Part shown: piece after piece, positions 1 through 7,031 of the stretch
Layout of the letters: every line of letters begins with the position of its first letter
How positions within the stretch are numbered: the first letter of the stretch is position 1
Assembly: GCA_937958315.1 (NCBI GenBank)
Contig: CALFGH010000225.1
Span: forward strand, 1 to 18,643
DNA: 18,643 nucleotides
Reading direction: 5' to 3'
Origin: an uncultured Collinsella sp.
Lineage (GTDB): Bacteria; Actinomycetota; Coriobacteriia; Coriobacteriales; Coriobacteriaceae
Position numbers and translations under genes: made by a program
Notes under the pieces: model-generated
The model's database searches: none
The model's input: the letters and a program-made list of their open reading frames with translations, nothing else
Told to the model about the DNA's origin: nothing

Positions 1-816
1 CACCTGCTCGCATGCGCCGAGCTCAAGCGGTCGACCTACTACTACGCCCTCGCGCACCCGCCGAGGCCCACGCGCGCCGAGCTCTGGGAGGCGGCCGCCG
101 AGATCTTCTCGCGCACCGCCAACGGCTGCGGGCACCGGCAGATAGCGATGTGCCTCAGGGCGGAAGAGGGGGTCGTGATAGCCAACAAGACCGTGCTCAA
201 GATGATGCGCGAGATGGGGATTCGCTGCGGCATCAGACGCGAGACGGCCTACCACAGGTACAACTCGTACAAGGGCGTCGTCGGCAGAACGTTCGAGAAC
301 GTGATCGCGAGGGATTTCGACGCCGGGGCCCCGTGGCAGAAGCTGGGGACGGACGTCACCGAGTTCAAGGTGGCTGGCGGTAAGGCCTACTGGGCCCCGA
401 CGCTGGACTTCTGCACCAAGGAGATCGTGGCGAGCGACATATCGACCACGCCCGACATGGCCCAGCAGGTGAGGATGCTCGACGAGCTGCTGTCCAAGAT
501 CCCCGAGGGCGTCGCCCCGACCATGCACTCGGACCGGGGCTGGCAGTACCAGCACGCCTCATACACATCCAGGCTCGAGGCCGCCGGCATCGTCCAGAGC
601 ATGTCCAGGAAGGCGAACTGCATCGACAATGCCGCCACCGAGCAGCTCTTCGGCCACGTCAAGGACGAGTTCTACAGGGGCCGCGAGTGGAAGACGTTCG
701 AGGATTTCAAACGCGACCTGGAGGAATACATAGTCCACTGGAACACGAGCCGGAGGCAGGTAAGATTGAAGGGCCTGACCCCGGAGGAGTACCGGAATCA
801 GGCCCTTGCGGCCTAG
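1..816 (+). CDS. IS3-family transposase OrfB, 5' end outside window
   Basis: The reading frame is open from the first base, so the protein is cut by the window edge. It begins with an HTH_21-like segment (HLLACAELKRSTYYYALAH) and continues into an rve integrase core. The catalytic DDE triad is visible: Asp in GTDVTEF (codon at 352-354), Asp in MHSDRGWQYQH, and Glu in NAATEQLFGHVK. The C-terminus (HWNTSRRQVRLKGLTPEEYR) is typical of IS3-family OrfB, the catalytic part of the OrfAB transposase usually made by frameshifting from OrfA. OrfA would lie upstream, outside the window. The visible part has no frameshift or internal stop, so the copy may be active. A later in-frame ATG at 148 is not the true start, because homologous sequence extends upstream of it. 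Confidence 0.93.
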   Translation, partial: HLLACAELKRSTYYYALAHPPRPTRAELWEAAAEIFSRTANGCGHRQIAMCLRAEEGVVIANKTVLKMMREMGIRCGIRRETAYHRYNSYKGVVGRTFENVIARDFDAGAPWQKLGTDVTEFKVAGGKAYWAPTLDFCTKEIVASDISTTPDMAQQVRMLDELLSKIPEGVAPTMHSDRGWQYQHASYTSRLEAAGIVQSMSRKANCIDNAATEQLFGHVKDEFYRGREWKTFEDFKRDLEEYIVHWNTSRRQVRLKGLTPEEYRNQALAA

Positions 817-830
817 TCGCTATTTAGGGC

Positions 831-854
831 GTCCAAGATTTGGGGCGCAGTTCA
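831..854. repeat. Probable right terminal inverted repeat of the IS3 element
   Basis: Fifteen bases past the transposase stop the sequence reads GATTTGGGGCGCAGTTCA at 837-854. On the other strand this starts TGAACTGCGCCCC, which resembles IS3-family ends (TGA...C-rich). The left end is outside the window, so neither the repeat pairing nor a target duplication can be confirmed. The inferred insertion point is about 42 bp past the glmS stop and does not damage glmS. Confidence 0.5.
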
Positions 855-896
855 CAACGGAGCCGGGCCTTGGTCGCCAGAACGGCGGAACAACAA

Positions 897-2744
897 CTAC
901 TCCACGGTCACGCTCTTGGCCAGGTTGCGAGGCTGGTCAACGTCGCAACCGCGCAGGATGGCAACCTCACGGGCGAGCAGCTGCAGCGGAACGCTCGCCG
1001 TGATGGGGCTGAACACGTCACGGACGGACGGCACGCGAATGATGCAGTCGGCAATCTTGTTGATTTCCTCGTCGCCCTCGGTAGCAACGACGATGACCTT
1101 GGCGCCGCGCGCCTTGCACTCCATAAGGTTCGACACGGTCTTGTCGTAGGTGGCACTCTTGGTGGCCACAGCGATGACAGGGAAGCCCGGGTCGATCAGG
1201 GCAATGGGGCCGTGCTTCATCTCACCGGCGGCATATGCCTCGGCGTGCAGGTAGCTGACCTCTTTGAGCTTGAGCGCGCCCTCGTAGGAAATAGCGGCGC
1301 CCATGCCGCGGCCCACGAACAGCGCCGACTGCGCGTCCTTGCACAGCAGGGCGGCCTCATGAACGGCCTCGGTTTGGGTATCCAAAATCCACTGGATCTG
1401 CTCGGCCGTATCGGAAAGCTCGCGGAACAGCATGCGCGCCTGCTTGGTGGTCAGACGGTACTTGACCTGCGCCAACAGCAGGGCCAAAAGCGTAAGGCTC
1501 ACAACCTGGCCGATGAAGCTCTTGGTCGAGGCGACGGCGATCTCCTTGTTGGCCTTGGTGTAGATGACGCCGTCGCTCTCACGCGCCACGGGGCTGCCCA
1601 CCACGTTGGTGATGCCGAAGACCTTGGCGCCCTTGATGCGCGCGTCGCGAATGGCGGCAAGGGTATCGGCCGTCTCGCCCGACTGGGACACGGCAACGAC
1701 AAGCGTCGTCGGCGTAATGATGGGATTGCGATAACGGAACTCGCTGGCTGCCTCAACCTCAGTGGGGATGCGAGCCCAGCCCTCAATGAGATTCTTAGCA
1801 ATGAGGCCAGCGTGATAGCTGGTGCCGCAAGCGATCACGTAGACGCGGTCGATGTCGTTGAGCTCCTCGAGCGAAAGGCCCAGCTCGTCGATGTCGAGCT
1901 CGCCGGCCGGCGTCATGCGGCCCACCAGCGTGTCGCGCACGACGCGCGGCTGCTCGTGGATTTCCTTGAGCATAAAGTCGGGATAACCGCCCTTTTCTGC
2001 CATGTCCAGGTCCCAGTCGATGTGGGTGACCTTGGGTTCGATAACGTTGCCGGCCTCGTCGGTGTACTCGACGCCTGCGGGCGTGAGCTTGGCAAACTGG
2101 CCGTCCTCGAGCACCACGACGTCGCGGGTTGCGTCGATGAGCGCGATGACATCGGAAGCAACATAGGAGCCAGTCTCGCCCACGCCGACTACGATCGGGG
2201 AATCCTTGCGGGCCACGGCGATCACGCCAGGCTCATCGGCGGAAACGGCGGCCAAACCATAGGCGCCCACCACGTGGGTGCAGGCCTCGCGTACAGAGGC
2301 CATCAGGTCATGTGTCTCGGCATAAGCCTCTTCGATCAGATGCGCGAAGACCTCGGTATCGGTCTCGCTCTTAAAGTGGTGGCCGCGGCCCTCCAGCTCT
2401 TCGCGCAGCTCGGCGAAGTTCTCGATGATGCCGTTGTGGACGATGGCGATGCGACCATCGCAGCTGGTGTGGGGATGGGCGTTGACAACGGAAGGCTTGC
2501 CGTGAGTGGCCCAGCGGGTATGGCCGATACCGCAGGTAGCGTCGCTGTCGATATTGGAAAGCTCGCTCTCCAGGCCCGCAACCTTACCCACGCGGCGGAT
2601 GACGTCGAGGTGAGCCGCGGCGCCCTCGCCCACCTCGAGCGCGACGCCCGAGGAATCATAGCCGCGATACTCCATGCGCTTGAGGCCCGTAACCAGGATG
2701 TTCTTTGCAATATCAGAGCCGGTGTAGCCGACAATTCCGCACAT
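897..2744 (-). CDS. glmS: Glutamine--fructose-6-phosphate aminotransferase (isomerizing)
   Basis: This cytoplasmic enzyme makes glucosamine-6-phosphate from fructose-6-phosphate and glutamine, the first committed step to UDP-GlcNAc and peptidoglycan. The 615-residue length matches the family (about 610). The N-terminus MCGIVGYTG carries the nucleophilic Cys2, exposed after Met removal, and starts the class II glutaminase domain (about 1-240; RGYDSSG, CGIGHTRWATHG). Two SIS sugar-isomerase domains follow (CGTSYHAG; SQSGETADT; GRGMGAAISYEGALKLKE; AGEMKHGPIALI). The end DQPRNLAKSVTVE includes the conserved isomerase lysine. An AAGGGA site lies 8 bases before the ATG. It is monocistronic or last in a minus-strand unit: the ABC genes upstream are separated from it by about 195 bp holding a hairpin repeat and operator-like palindromes. 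An IS3 element lies just downstream. Confidence 0.98.
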   Translation of the reverse strand: MCGIVGYTGSDIAKNILVTGLKRMEYRGYDSSGVALEVGEGAAAHLDVIRRVGKVAGLESELSNIDSDATCGIGHTRWATHGKPSVVNAHPHTSCDGRIAIVHNGIIENFAELREELEGRGHHFKSETDTEVFAHLIEEAYAETHDLMASVREACTHVVGAYGLAAVSADEPGVIAVARKDSPIVVGVGETGSYVASDVIALIDATRDVVVLEDGQFAKLTPAGVEYTDEAGNVIEPKVTHIDWDLDMAEKGGYPDFMLKEIHEQPRVVRDTLVGRMTPAGELDIDELGLSLEELNDIDRVYVIACGTSYHAGLIAKNLIEGWARIPTEVEAASEFRYRNPIITPTTLVVAVSQSGETADTLAAIRDARIKGAKVFGITNVVGSPVARESDGVIYTKANKEIAVASTKSFIGQVVSLTLLALLLAQVKYRLTTKQARMLFRELSDTAEQIQWILDTQTEAVHEAALLCKDAQSALFVGRGMGAAISYEGALKLKEVSYLHAEAYAAGEMKHGPIALIDPGFPVIAVATKSATYDKTVSNLMECKARGAKVIVVATEGDEEINKIADCIIRVPSVRDVFSPITASVPLQLLAREVAILRGCDVDQPRNLAKSVTVE

Positions 2745-2845
2745 AGGATAAATCCCTTCGCTCGCGTGACTGCAAAACGCCCACGCACGACGGGCGCTGA
2801 GACGTATAACGTCCGAGTATTGTACTCACACAAACGCAAGCTGAT

Positions 2846-2879
2846 ATACCAGAAGTGGTATCTTAAACTGGATACCACT
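2846..2879 (-). promoter_or_regulatory. Overlapping palindromes upstream of glmS, candidate operator
   Basis: Three related half-sites occur in 34 bp: ATACCA (2846-2851), AGTGGTATC (2854-2862) and GATACCACT (2871-2879). The second pairs with the third as a perfect 9-bp inverted repeat with an 8-bp gap, and its TGGTAT pairs with the first (gap GAAG). The site is about 100 bp upstream of the glmS ATG. The half-site TGGTAT resembles operators of GntR/HutC amino-sugar regulators (NagR/DasR type, TGGT...ACCA). The match is by eye and the binding protein is an inference. Confidence 0.5.
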
Positions 2880-2894
2880 CGATGCACACACCCT

Positions 2895-2929
2895 ACCACC
2901 ACAACGGTGACAGGCACCTTTGCGGTGGT
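2895..2929. repeat. Intergenic hairpin repeat, GTGACAGG core
   Basis: The left arm ACCACCACAA (2895-2904) pairs with TTGCGGTGGT (2920-2929) with one wobble-type mismatch. Between them is CGGTGACAGGCACCT, a variant of the GGGACAGG core seen in the repeats at 4583 and 7909. It lies between the permease stop and the glmS promoter region. It could act as a weak terminator, but there is no clear U-tract. Confidence 0.6.
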
Positions 2930-2939
2930 TGGCACTCCC

Positions 2940-3587
2940 CTAGGGACGCAGGCGGCCTTCGAGCCGATTGCCCAGGGCCGTGAGCGCCATGACAATGACG
3001 TAGTAGACCACGGCCACCACTAAAAACGGTTCAAAGGCTCGATAGGTGAGCGCCTGCACGCTCTGGGCGGCGCGCATCATATCCATCAGGCCGATGGTTG
3101 CCACCAGCGAGGAGCTCTTGAGGACCGTGATCACTTCGTTGACCAGGGCGGGGGCAATCGAGCGCATCGCCTGCGGAACGATGATCTTGCGCATCATGGG
3201 AACATAGCGAAGCCCGATGGCCCGAGCGGCATCGTACTGCCCCCGGTCAACGCCCTCGATACCACCGCGCACCGTCTCGGACACCGTCGCTGAGCCGTTG
3301 AGCCCCAGCGTAATGGCACCGGCGGCAAACATCGAAATTTTGAAGCCCGTGAGCTGCGGCGTCGCAAAGTACGCCAAAAAAAGCAACACGATGAGCGGCA
3401 CGCCGCGAAAGATAGAGGTGTAGAAGTTGAGCACCGCACGTAACGGGCGACAGGGCAAAACCTTGAGCACGGCAATAAGAAAGCCCAGGACGAGTGCTAT
3501 GGCCAGCGCGGCGGCCGTCACCTGACAGGTCACGACCAGGCCGCTCATAAACATCGGTATATATGGTTCTAGCAGTTCAAACTTCAT
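2940..3587 (-). CDS. Polar amino acid ABC transporter permease (HisM/GlnP family)
   Basis: This is an integral inner-membrane subunit of a polar amino acid importer. The 215 residues fit the family. The N-terminal region (YIPMFMSGLVVTCQVTAAAL) is the typical first membrane helix of His/Glu/Gln/Arg/opine permeases. FRGVPLIVLLFLAYF and the cytoplasmic EAA loop (about 120-148: DAARAIGLRY then IIVPQAMRSIAPALVNE), which docks on the ATPase, are both clear. The ATG at 3587 is preferred over the one at 3593, because AAGGG sits 7 bases before it but only 1 base before the other. It follows the binding-protein gene by 33 bp on the same strand, so the two are probably one operon. No ATP-binding subunit gene is present on either side, so the ATPase must be encoded elsewhere. 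The substrate cannot be set from sequence. Confidence 0.93.
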   Translation of the reverse strand: MKFELLEPYIPMFMSGLVVTCQVTAAALAIALVLGFLIAVLKVLPCRPLRAVLNFYTSIFRGVPLIVLLFLAYFATPQLTGFKISMFAAGAITLGLNGSATVSETVRGGIEGVDRGQYDAARAIGLRYVPMMRKIIVPQAMRSIAPALVNEVITVLKSSSLVATIGLMDMMRAAQSVQALTYRAFEPFLVVAVVYYVIVMALTALGNRLEGRLRP

Positions 3588-3620
3588 CAGCATGCCCTTG
3601 GCGCGCGCCGTATCGACTCG

Positions 3621-4502
3621 CTATTTTCCGGCAACCGTCGACGTGCCGGAAGCGGAATAGTCACCGTTCCACATAAAGTCGGCGCCCACATACTGCTTGA
3701 TGCAGTCATCGATGGTGCCGTCCTCGAGCATCTCGCCGATGCATTCGTCAAGCGCCGCGACAAATCCGGCACCCTTCTTGGCCATCAGGCGGTACACGCC
3801 CACGTGATCGCTCGTCTCGGAGCGATCGAGCAGGCCCAGCACCAGGCCCTCATTCGCATCGCGCATGGACTGGCCCTCGGCGCCGTCACACAGGTAGGCA
3901 TCGATGCGCCCGGCGAGCACCTCTTGCAGGCACTGGTCGCCACCGTCGTACGTGTGAATATCAGCATCGGGCATGACCTTGGCGATGAACTTGTTCTGCA
4001 CGGTACCGGTGGTGCAGGCGATAGACTTGCCGGCGAGGTCCTCAACGCGCTTGACGGGATCGCCGCCGAGCGTGAGAACGCCCACAAGCGGCTGATAGTA
4101 GCCGCGCGTGAAGTCGTAGGTCTGCTCGCGCTCTTCGTTGGAGCTCATCGCCATGGTAAAGGCCTCGTCATCGCTCTGCACCGATGCAAGCGTGGCGGCA
4201 AAGTCCTGCGGCTCAAAGTCGTAAGAAAAGCCCAGGCGCGAGGCCATCTCGTCGGCAATGGCGATATCCAGGCCGACAACCTTCTGCTTGCCGTCCGACT
4301 GCGTCTCCAGATAGCGATAGGGCGCAAAGGCATCGTCGCCCACAAAGGTGAGCTTGGCGCCCTTGATATCGTCGCCCGCAACCGCGGCAGAACCAGCGGC
4401 AGAGCCCTTGTCAGCGCCACTGCCAGCGCAACCGCTCGCCGCAACCATTGCAGCACCGGCGATCAAACCCAGGAAATCACGACGAGAAACAGCGCGAGTC
4501 AT
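3621..4502 (-). CDS. Amino acid ABC transporter substrate-binding lipoprotein with Tat-like signal
   Basis: This is an extracytoplasmic receptor of the SBP_bac_3 family that delivers a polar amino acid to the neighbouring permease. The ATG at 4502 is chosen because AAAGG lies 7-8 bases upstream and the protein then begins with a signal peptide; the longer frame reads into repeat DNA. Residues 6-12 read SRRDFLG, a twin-arginine motif. A hydrophobic stretch follows, then AASGC with Cys25 as the likely lipidation site, so it is probably a Tat-exported lipoprotein. The mature part has family features (GDDAFAPYRYLE, VGLDIAIADEMASRLG, DFTRGYYQP, GTVQNKFI, GRIDAYLCDG). The length is 293 residues. 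A possible -10 (TACAAT on the minus strand) lies upstream, and the permease gene starts 33 bp downstream. Confidence 0.93.
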   Translation of the reverse strand: MTRAVSRRDFLGLIAGAAMVAASGCAGSGADKGSAAGSAAVAGDDIKGAKLTFVGDDAFAPYRYLETQSDGKQKVVGLDIAIADEMASRLGFSYDFEPQDFAATLASVQSDDEAFTMAMSSNEEREQTYDFTRGYYQPLVGVLTLGGDPVKRVEDLAGKSIACTTGTVQNKFIAKVMPDADIHTYDGGDQCLQEVLAGRIDAYLCDGAEGQSMRDANEGLVLGLLDRSETSDHVGVYRLMAKKGAGFVAALDECIGEMLEDGTIDDCIKQYVGADFMWNGDYSASGTSTVAGK

Positions 4503-4538
4503 ACCAAAGCCTTTCAATCTACGTTCAAAACGGCTTCC

Positions 4539-4544
4539 ATTGTA
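4539..4544 (-). promoter_or_regulatory. Possible -10 element of the ABC transporter operon
   Basis: The minus strand reads TACAAT here, about 37 bp upstream of the binding-protein ATG. No good -35 hexamer sits 16-18 bp upstream (TGCGCG at 17), so the call is weak. Confidence 0.3.
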
Positions 4545-4582
4545 GACACTCCACCGTTTAACGCGCAGCCCAGCCGCGCCAA

Positions 4583-4620
4583 AACCACCACAAAGGGGGA
4601 CAGGCACCTTTGTGGTGGTT
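4583..4620. repeat. Perfect 14-bp-arm hairpin repeat with GGGACAGG core
   Basis: The arm AACCACCACAAAGG (4583-4596) is the exact reverse complement of 4607-4620, around the 10-base core GGGACAGGCA. It lies upstream of the divergent ABC and LacI units, so it is probably not a terminator for either. It belongs with the repeats at 2895, 4869 and 7909, which share the core but not all of the arm sequence. Confidence 0.85.
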
Positions 4621-4650
4621 CGGGTGTCTGACAACAAGCTCCGCCGAAAC

Positions 4651-4787
4651 GTCTCAATCTGTAACATCTGGGGCGCCGAAAGAGGGTTTGCTGTTACAGA
4701 TCGAGATTTTCCGCCCGGCCCCGGCGATCTGTCTCAATCTGTAACAGGTAGGTCTTGTTTTGTCGTCCAGATGTTACAGATCGAGAC
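4651..4787. repeat. Four alternating 16-bp repeats forming two inverted pairs
   Basis: GTCTCAATCTGTAACA occurs at 4651-4666 and 4731-4746. Its near reverse complement TGTTACAGATCGAGAC/T occurs at 4692-4707 and 4772-4787. The gaps are 25, 23 and 25 bp, and the two pairs are offset by exactly 80 bp. Gap sequences are unrelated to each other. Each pair has one non-complementary position that would be a G-U wobble in RNA. The alternating orientation and short units argue against CRISPR. The function is unknown; a protein-binding array or mobile hairpin repeats are possible. Confidence 0.85.
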
Positions 4788-4809
4788 AATTGAAGGGCCA
4801 GGCAACGCG

Positions 4810-4853
4810 ACCACCGCAAAGGAGGCAGCGCGCTGCGCCACCCTTGCGGTGGT
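4810..4853. repeat. Hairpin repeat with ACCACCGCAA arms
   Basis: The arms at 4810-4822 (ACCACCGCAAAGG) and 4841-4853 (CCCTTGCGGTGGT) pair with one mismatch. The arms match those of the repeats at 2895 and 4583, but the middle (AGGCAGCGCGCTGCGCCA) replaces the GGGACAGG core and is itself self-complementary (GGCAGCG with CGCTGCGCC). It looks like a diverged or rearranged family member. Confidence 0.7.
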
Positions 4854-4868
4854 TTGGTCTGGGCTTCG

Positions 4869-4921
4869 GTGTTTGCCCAGATAAAACCTGCCAAAATAAA
4901 CCTGCCCCTAATTGGTAGGTT
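4869..4921 (+). repeat. 53-bp intergenic repeat, copy A
   Basis: This segment matches the reverse complement of 7909-7961 with about 5 differences in 53 bases. It contains an internal hairpin (AACCTGCCAAAA with TTTTGGTAGGTT-like arms, here TAATTGGTAGGTT) and the CCTGCCCC form of the core (GGGACAGG on the other strand in copy B). It ends immediately before the TTGACA of the LacI gene promoter. Confidence 0.85.
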
Positions 4922-4952
4922 TTGACACCCTGGGAACAGGCGATGCTACAAT
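4922..4952 (+). promoter_or_regulatory. Promoter of the LacI-family regulator gene
   Basis: A perfect -35 TTGACA (4922-4927) and a -10 TACAAT (4947-4952) are separated by 19 bp. That spacing is long, but the -10 is preceded by TGC, the extended -10 motif. Transcription would start near 4959, about 30 bp before the ATG at 4988. Confidence 0.65.
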
Positions 4953-4963
4953 CTGACTCGTAC

Positions 4964-4977
4964 TTGAAACGCATCAA
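4964..4977 (+). promoter_or_regulatory. Candidate LacI-family auto-operator
   Basis: TTGAAACGCATCAA is a 14-bp near-palindrome with a central CG. It differs at two positions from the perfect form, which would read TTGAAACGTTTCAA, and that form is typical of LacI-family operators. It lies just after the inferred transcription start, where a repressor would block its own gene. Confidence 0.4.
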
Positions 4978-4987
4978 AGGGGCCGCT

Positions 4988-6100
4988 ATGGCAAAGGTAA
5001 AAATCAGCGACGTCGCGCGCGAGGCAGGAGTCTCGCTGGGCACGGTATCCAACGCGCTCAACCACCCCGAAAAGCTGCGCCCCGAGACCCTCAAGCTCAT
5101 CAACGAGACCATCAATCGCCTTGGCTACCTGCCCAACCAAAGTGCTCGTCAGCTCGCGGGCGGCGCCACCAAGTCCTTTGGCCTGGTCCTCCCCCGTCTC
5201 GACCATGGCTTCTCGCTCCAAATTGCCAGCGGCGCCCATAACGAGGCCCGCAAGCACGGCTATGACCTGCTCATCGCCAACGCCGATAACGACGACATCC
5301 TCGAGGACCACTACCTGCGCTATTTTATGGGCACACAGATGTCCGGTGTCATGGTTCAGCCCATGGCGTCCCCCGATTGGCACCCCGCAATGACCAAGAT
5401 GCCCGTGCCGATCGTCCATCTGGACATCCACTGCTCCGAACCCGGTTACTACGTGGCCGCCGACAACGAGGCGCAAGGGCGCATTATCGCCGAGCTCGCC
5501 ATCACCCGCGGCGCGCGCCATATCACCGTTGTGGGCAGAGCGGCATTTATGCAGCTCACCCTGCGCGTACTTGGCATTCATAAGGCCCTCGGCCTGCATC
5601 CCGATATCAAAATTGAGGTCATTGACGCCGGAGAATGGAATACCGCTGCCGATGGTTACAGCATCGGCGCTCAGATTGCCGAGCGCTCTACCGGCGAGCG
5701 TCCCGATTTTGTCATCGGCCTTACCGATGTATTGGCCTCGGGCGTTATCTCGGCGTTGACCGACAAAGGCATCTCCGTCCCCGAACAGGTTCGCGTGGCC
5801 GGCTGCGACGGCAACCCGCTTGCATGGAGCGGGTCGGTCCCCCTCACCACGGTGGCACCCCCGGGCTACGAGATTGGCCGCAAGGGTGTCCAGCTGCTCA
5901 TGGAGCAAATCGAGAACAAGGAGCCGGCAAAAACCAAGCACATCCGCATTGGTTCCGCAGCGAGAACCGTTACTGCGGTCACAGCCGCCGAGGACATCAA
6001 CCGTCAGGAACTCGTGCGGCCGTTCCTCTTGGAGCGCGCCAGTACCCAGGCGAGCAGCCAAGCCGAAGCCACCGCCATCAACCTCGGCGCGTATCTATAG
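4988..6100 (+). CDS. LacI-family transcriptional regulator
   Basis: This is a cytoplasmic DNA-binding repressor of about 370 residues, the usual length. Residues 4-50 form the LacI helix-turn-helix with hinge (KISDVAREAGVSLGTVSNAL, then RLGYLPNQSARQLAGG). A periplasmic-binding-like effector domain follows (SFGLVLPRLDHGFSLQIASG; ITRGARHITVVG; DFVIGLTDVLASGVI; VRVAGCDGNPLAWS; LTTVAPPGYEIGRKG). The ATG at 4988 is chosen because AAAGGGG lies 5 bases upstream; an upstream TTG in the same frame overlaps the -35 box. It ends at a strong hairpin shared with the convergent HAD gene. The effector is unknown. No sugar operon adjoins it, so its targets may be itself or distant genes. Confidence 0.95.
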   Translation: MAKVKISDVAREAGVSLGTVSNALNHPEKLRPETLKLINETINRLGYLPNQSARQLAGGATKSFGLVLPRLDHGFSLQIASGAHNEARKHGYDLLIANADNDDILEDHYLRYFMGTQMSGVMVQPMASPDWHPAMTKMPVPIVHLDIHCSEPGYYVAADNEAQGRIIAELAITRGARHITVVGRAAFMQLTLRVLGIHKALGLHPDIKIEVIDAGEWNTAADGYSIGAQIAERSTGERPDFVIGLTDVLASGVISALTDKGISVPEQVRVAGCDGNPLAWSGSVPLTTVAPPGYEIGRKGVQLLMEQIENKEPAKTKHIRIGSAARTVTAVTAAEDINRQELVRPFLLERASTQASSQAEATAINLGAYL

Positions 6101-6125
6101 CACGTCGGCCAGTATGCTAAGTCGC

Positions 6126-6175
6126 CGCTCAAGCAAAAGGGGCCCGACCATTGCCGGACCCCTTTTGCTTGAGCG
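6126..6175. terminator. Bidirectional Rho-independent terminator
   Basis: A perfect 17-bp stem (6126-6142 with 6159-6175, CGCTCAAGCAAAAGGGG and its complement) lies between the convergent LacI and HAD genes, 25 bp after one stop and 38 bp from the other. The internal TTTT/AAAA lies within the stem on both strands, giving little separate U-tract. Position and strength still support termination both ways. Confidence 0.85.
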
Positions 6176-6213
6176 CAAACGTGGGCAATTGCTCGTTTCA
6201 ACACCGCAATTGT

Positions 6214-6864
6214 CTAGCGCACGGCCTTGACCGCCGCCGCCAGATCGAACAACGTATCGAGCACGGCCTCGCAGCCATCCACCACGTCCTGCGGCAGCGG
6301 CACGATATCGGGGACGGCGAAGACATGGCATCCGGCCGTGATGCCCGAGACGCAGCCGTTGCGCGAATCCTCGACCACAGCACATTCCTCGGGGGCAAAG
6401 CCCGCGCGCTCGCAGGCGAGCAGATACATCTCGGGGTCGGGCTTGCCGTGCACGACGTCCTCGCCACACGTTACCGTTTCAAACTTGTCAAAAAGACCGA
6501 CCATCTTAAGGTTGCGCTCGGCCGTAACGAGGCGCGACGACGTCGCTAGGCCCACGTGATAGCCCGCAGCCAGCAGCTCGTCTAGGCACTCGGCGGCGCC
6601 GGCCTTAAGTTCCAGTTCGGTCTTGACCATCTCGTCGCGAATCTCCTTGTGGCGACGATAGATCGCCTCGGTGGTTTCGTGGCTGCCATAATGCCTATCG
6701 AGGATGTCCATAACATCGGGCAGCGTGCGGCCGATAAACTGATGAATCAGCGCATCATCAATCGCGAGCCCCAGCTCGGCGGCGCCTGCCTTCCAGGCCT
6801 TAATCCCCAAACGCTCGGTATCGACCAGCGTTCCGTCCATGTCAAAAATAACAGCCTTGATCAT
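6214..6864 (-). CDS. HAD-superfamily hydrolase, beta-phosphoglucomutase-like
   Basis: This is a cytoplasmic phosphatase or phosphomutase of HAD subfamily IA, 216 residues long. Motif I is DMDGTLVDTE (Asp8 nucleophile, Asp10 acid/base), motif II is ATSSR (108-110), motif III Lys is in HGKPDPE (Lys141), and motif IV is VVEDSRNG (Glu165, Asp166). The helical cap lies between motifs I and II. The ATG at 6864 is chosen because GAGGGG lies 6 bases upstream and the protein then starts at MIKAVIFDMDG, as the family does. It is monocistronic, convergent with the LacI regulator and divergent from larE. The substrate is not determined; sugar phosphates are common for this subfamily. Confidence 0.92.
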   Translation of the reverse strand: MIKAVIFDMDGTLVDTERLGIKAWKAGAAELGLAIDDALIHQFIGRTLPDVMDILDRHYGSHETTEAIYRRHKEIRDEMVKTELELKAGAAECLDELLAAGYHVGLATSSRLVTAERNLKMVGLFDKFETVTCGEDVVHGKPDPEMYLLACERAGFAPEECAVVEDSRNGCVSGITAGCHVFAVPDIVPLPQDVVDGCEAVLDTLFDLAAAVKAVR

Positions 6865-6969
6865 ATCGGTCCCCTCACCGGATTGCATTACTGCCACTCT
6901 ACCGCACTTTACAAACTTGTATATAACGTATATAGCATATTGCACTTTCGTTACATAGACAGAAGTCTT

Positions 6970-7008
6970 ATGACAGGCAGCTCGGTAGGATTATAGTTTT
7001 CAACCGAG
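6970..7008 (+). promoter_or_regulatory. Promoter of larE with flanking inverted repeat
   Basis: ATGACA (6970-6975) and TATAGT (6992-6997) are separated by 16 bp and match the -35 and -10 consensus at five of six bases each. CTCGGT (6981-6986) and ACCGAG (7003-7008) form a 6-bp inverted repeat around the -10, a possible operator. The AT-rich block at 6905-6945 upstream probably holds the opposite-facing HAD promoter. Confidence 0.5.
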
Positions 7009-7031
7009 TACTCAATGGTAAGGATCGTTTC

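Noticed and set aside
148..816. ATG at 148 as the true start of the transposase
   Set aside because: IS3 OrfB-like sequence continues upstream in the same frame to the window edge, so the gene is cut by the window and does not start at 148.
2745..2894. glmS ribozyme upstream of glmS
   Set aside because: The short leader shows no ribozyme core that I can recognise, and the palindromes better fit a protein operator.
840..3023. 727-codon open frame on the plus strand across glmS
   Set aside because: It is the antisense shadow of glmS, a long frame caused by high GC. It has no domain motifs, and glmS on the other strand is unambiguous.
4503..4667. N-terminal extension of the binding protein to 4667
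   Set aside because: The extension reads through the hairpin repeat. The ATG at 4502 has a ribosome site and a clear signal peptide.
4651..4787. CRISPR array
   Set aside because: Repeats are 16 bp, only four, and alternate in orientation, with no cas genes nearby. CRISPR repeats are longer and in one orientation.
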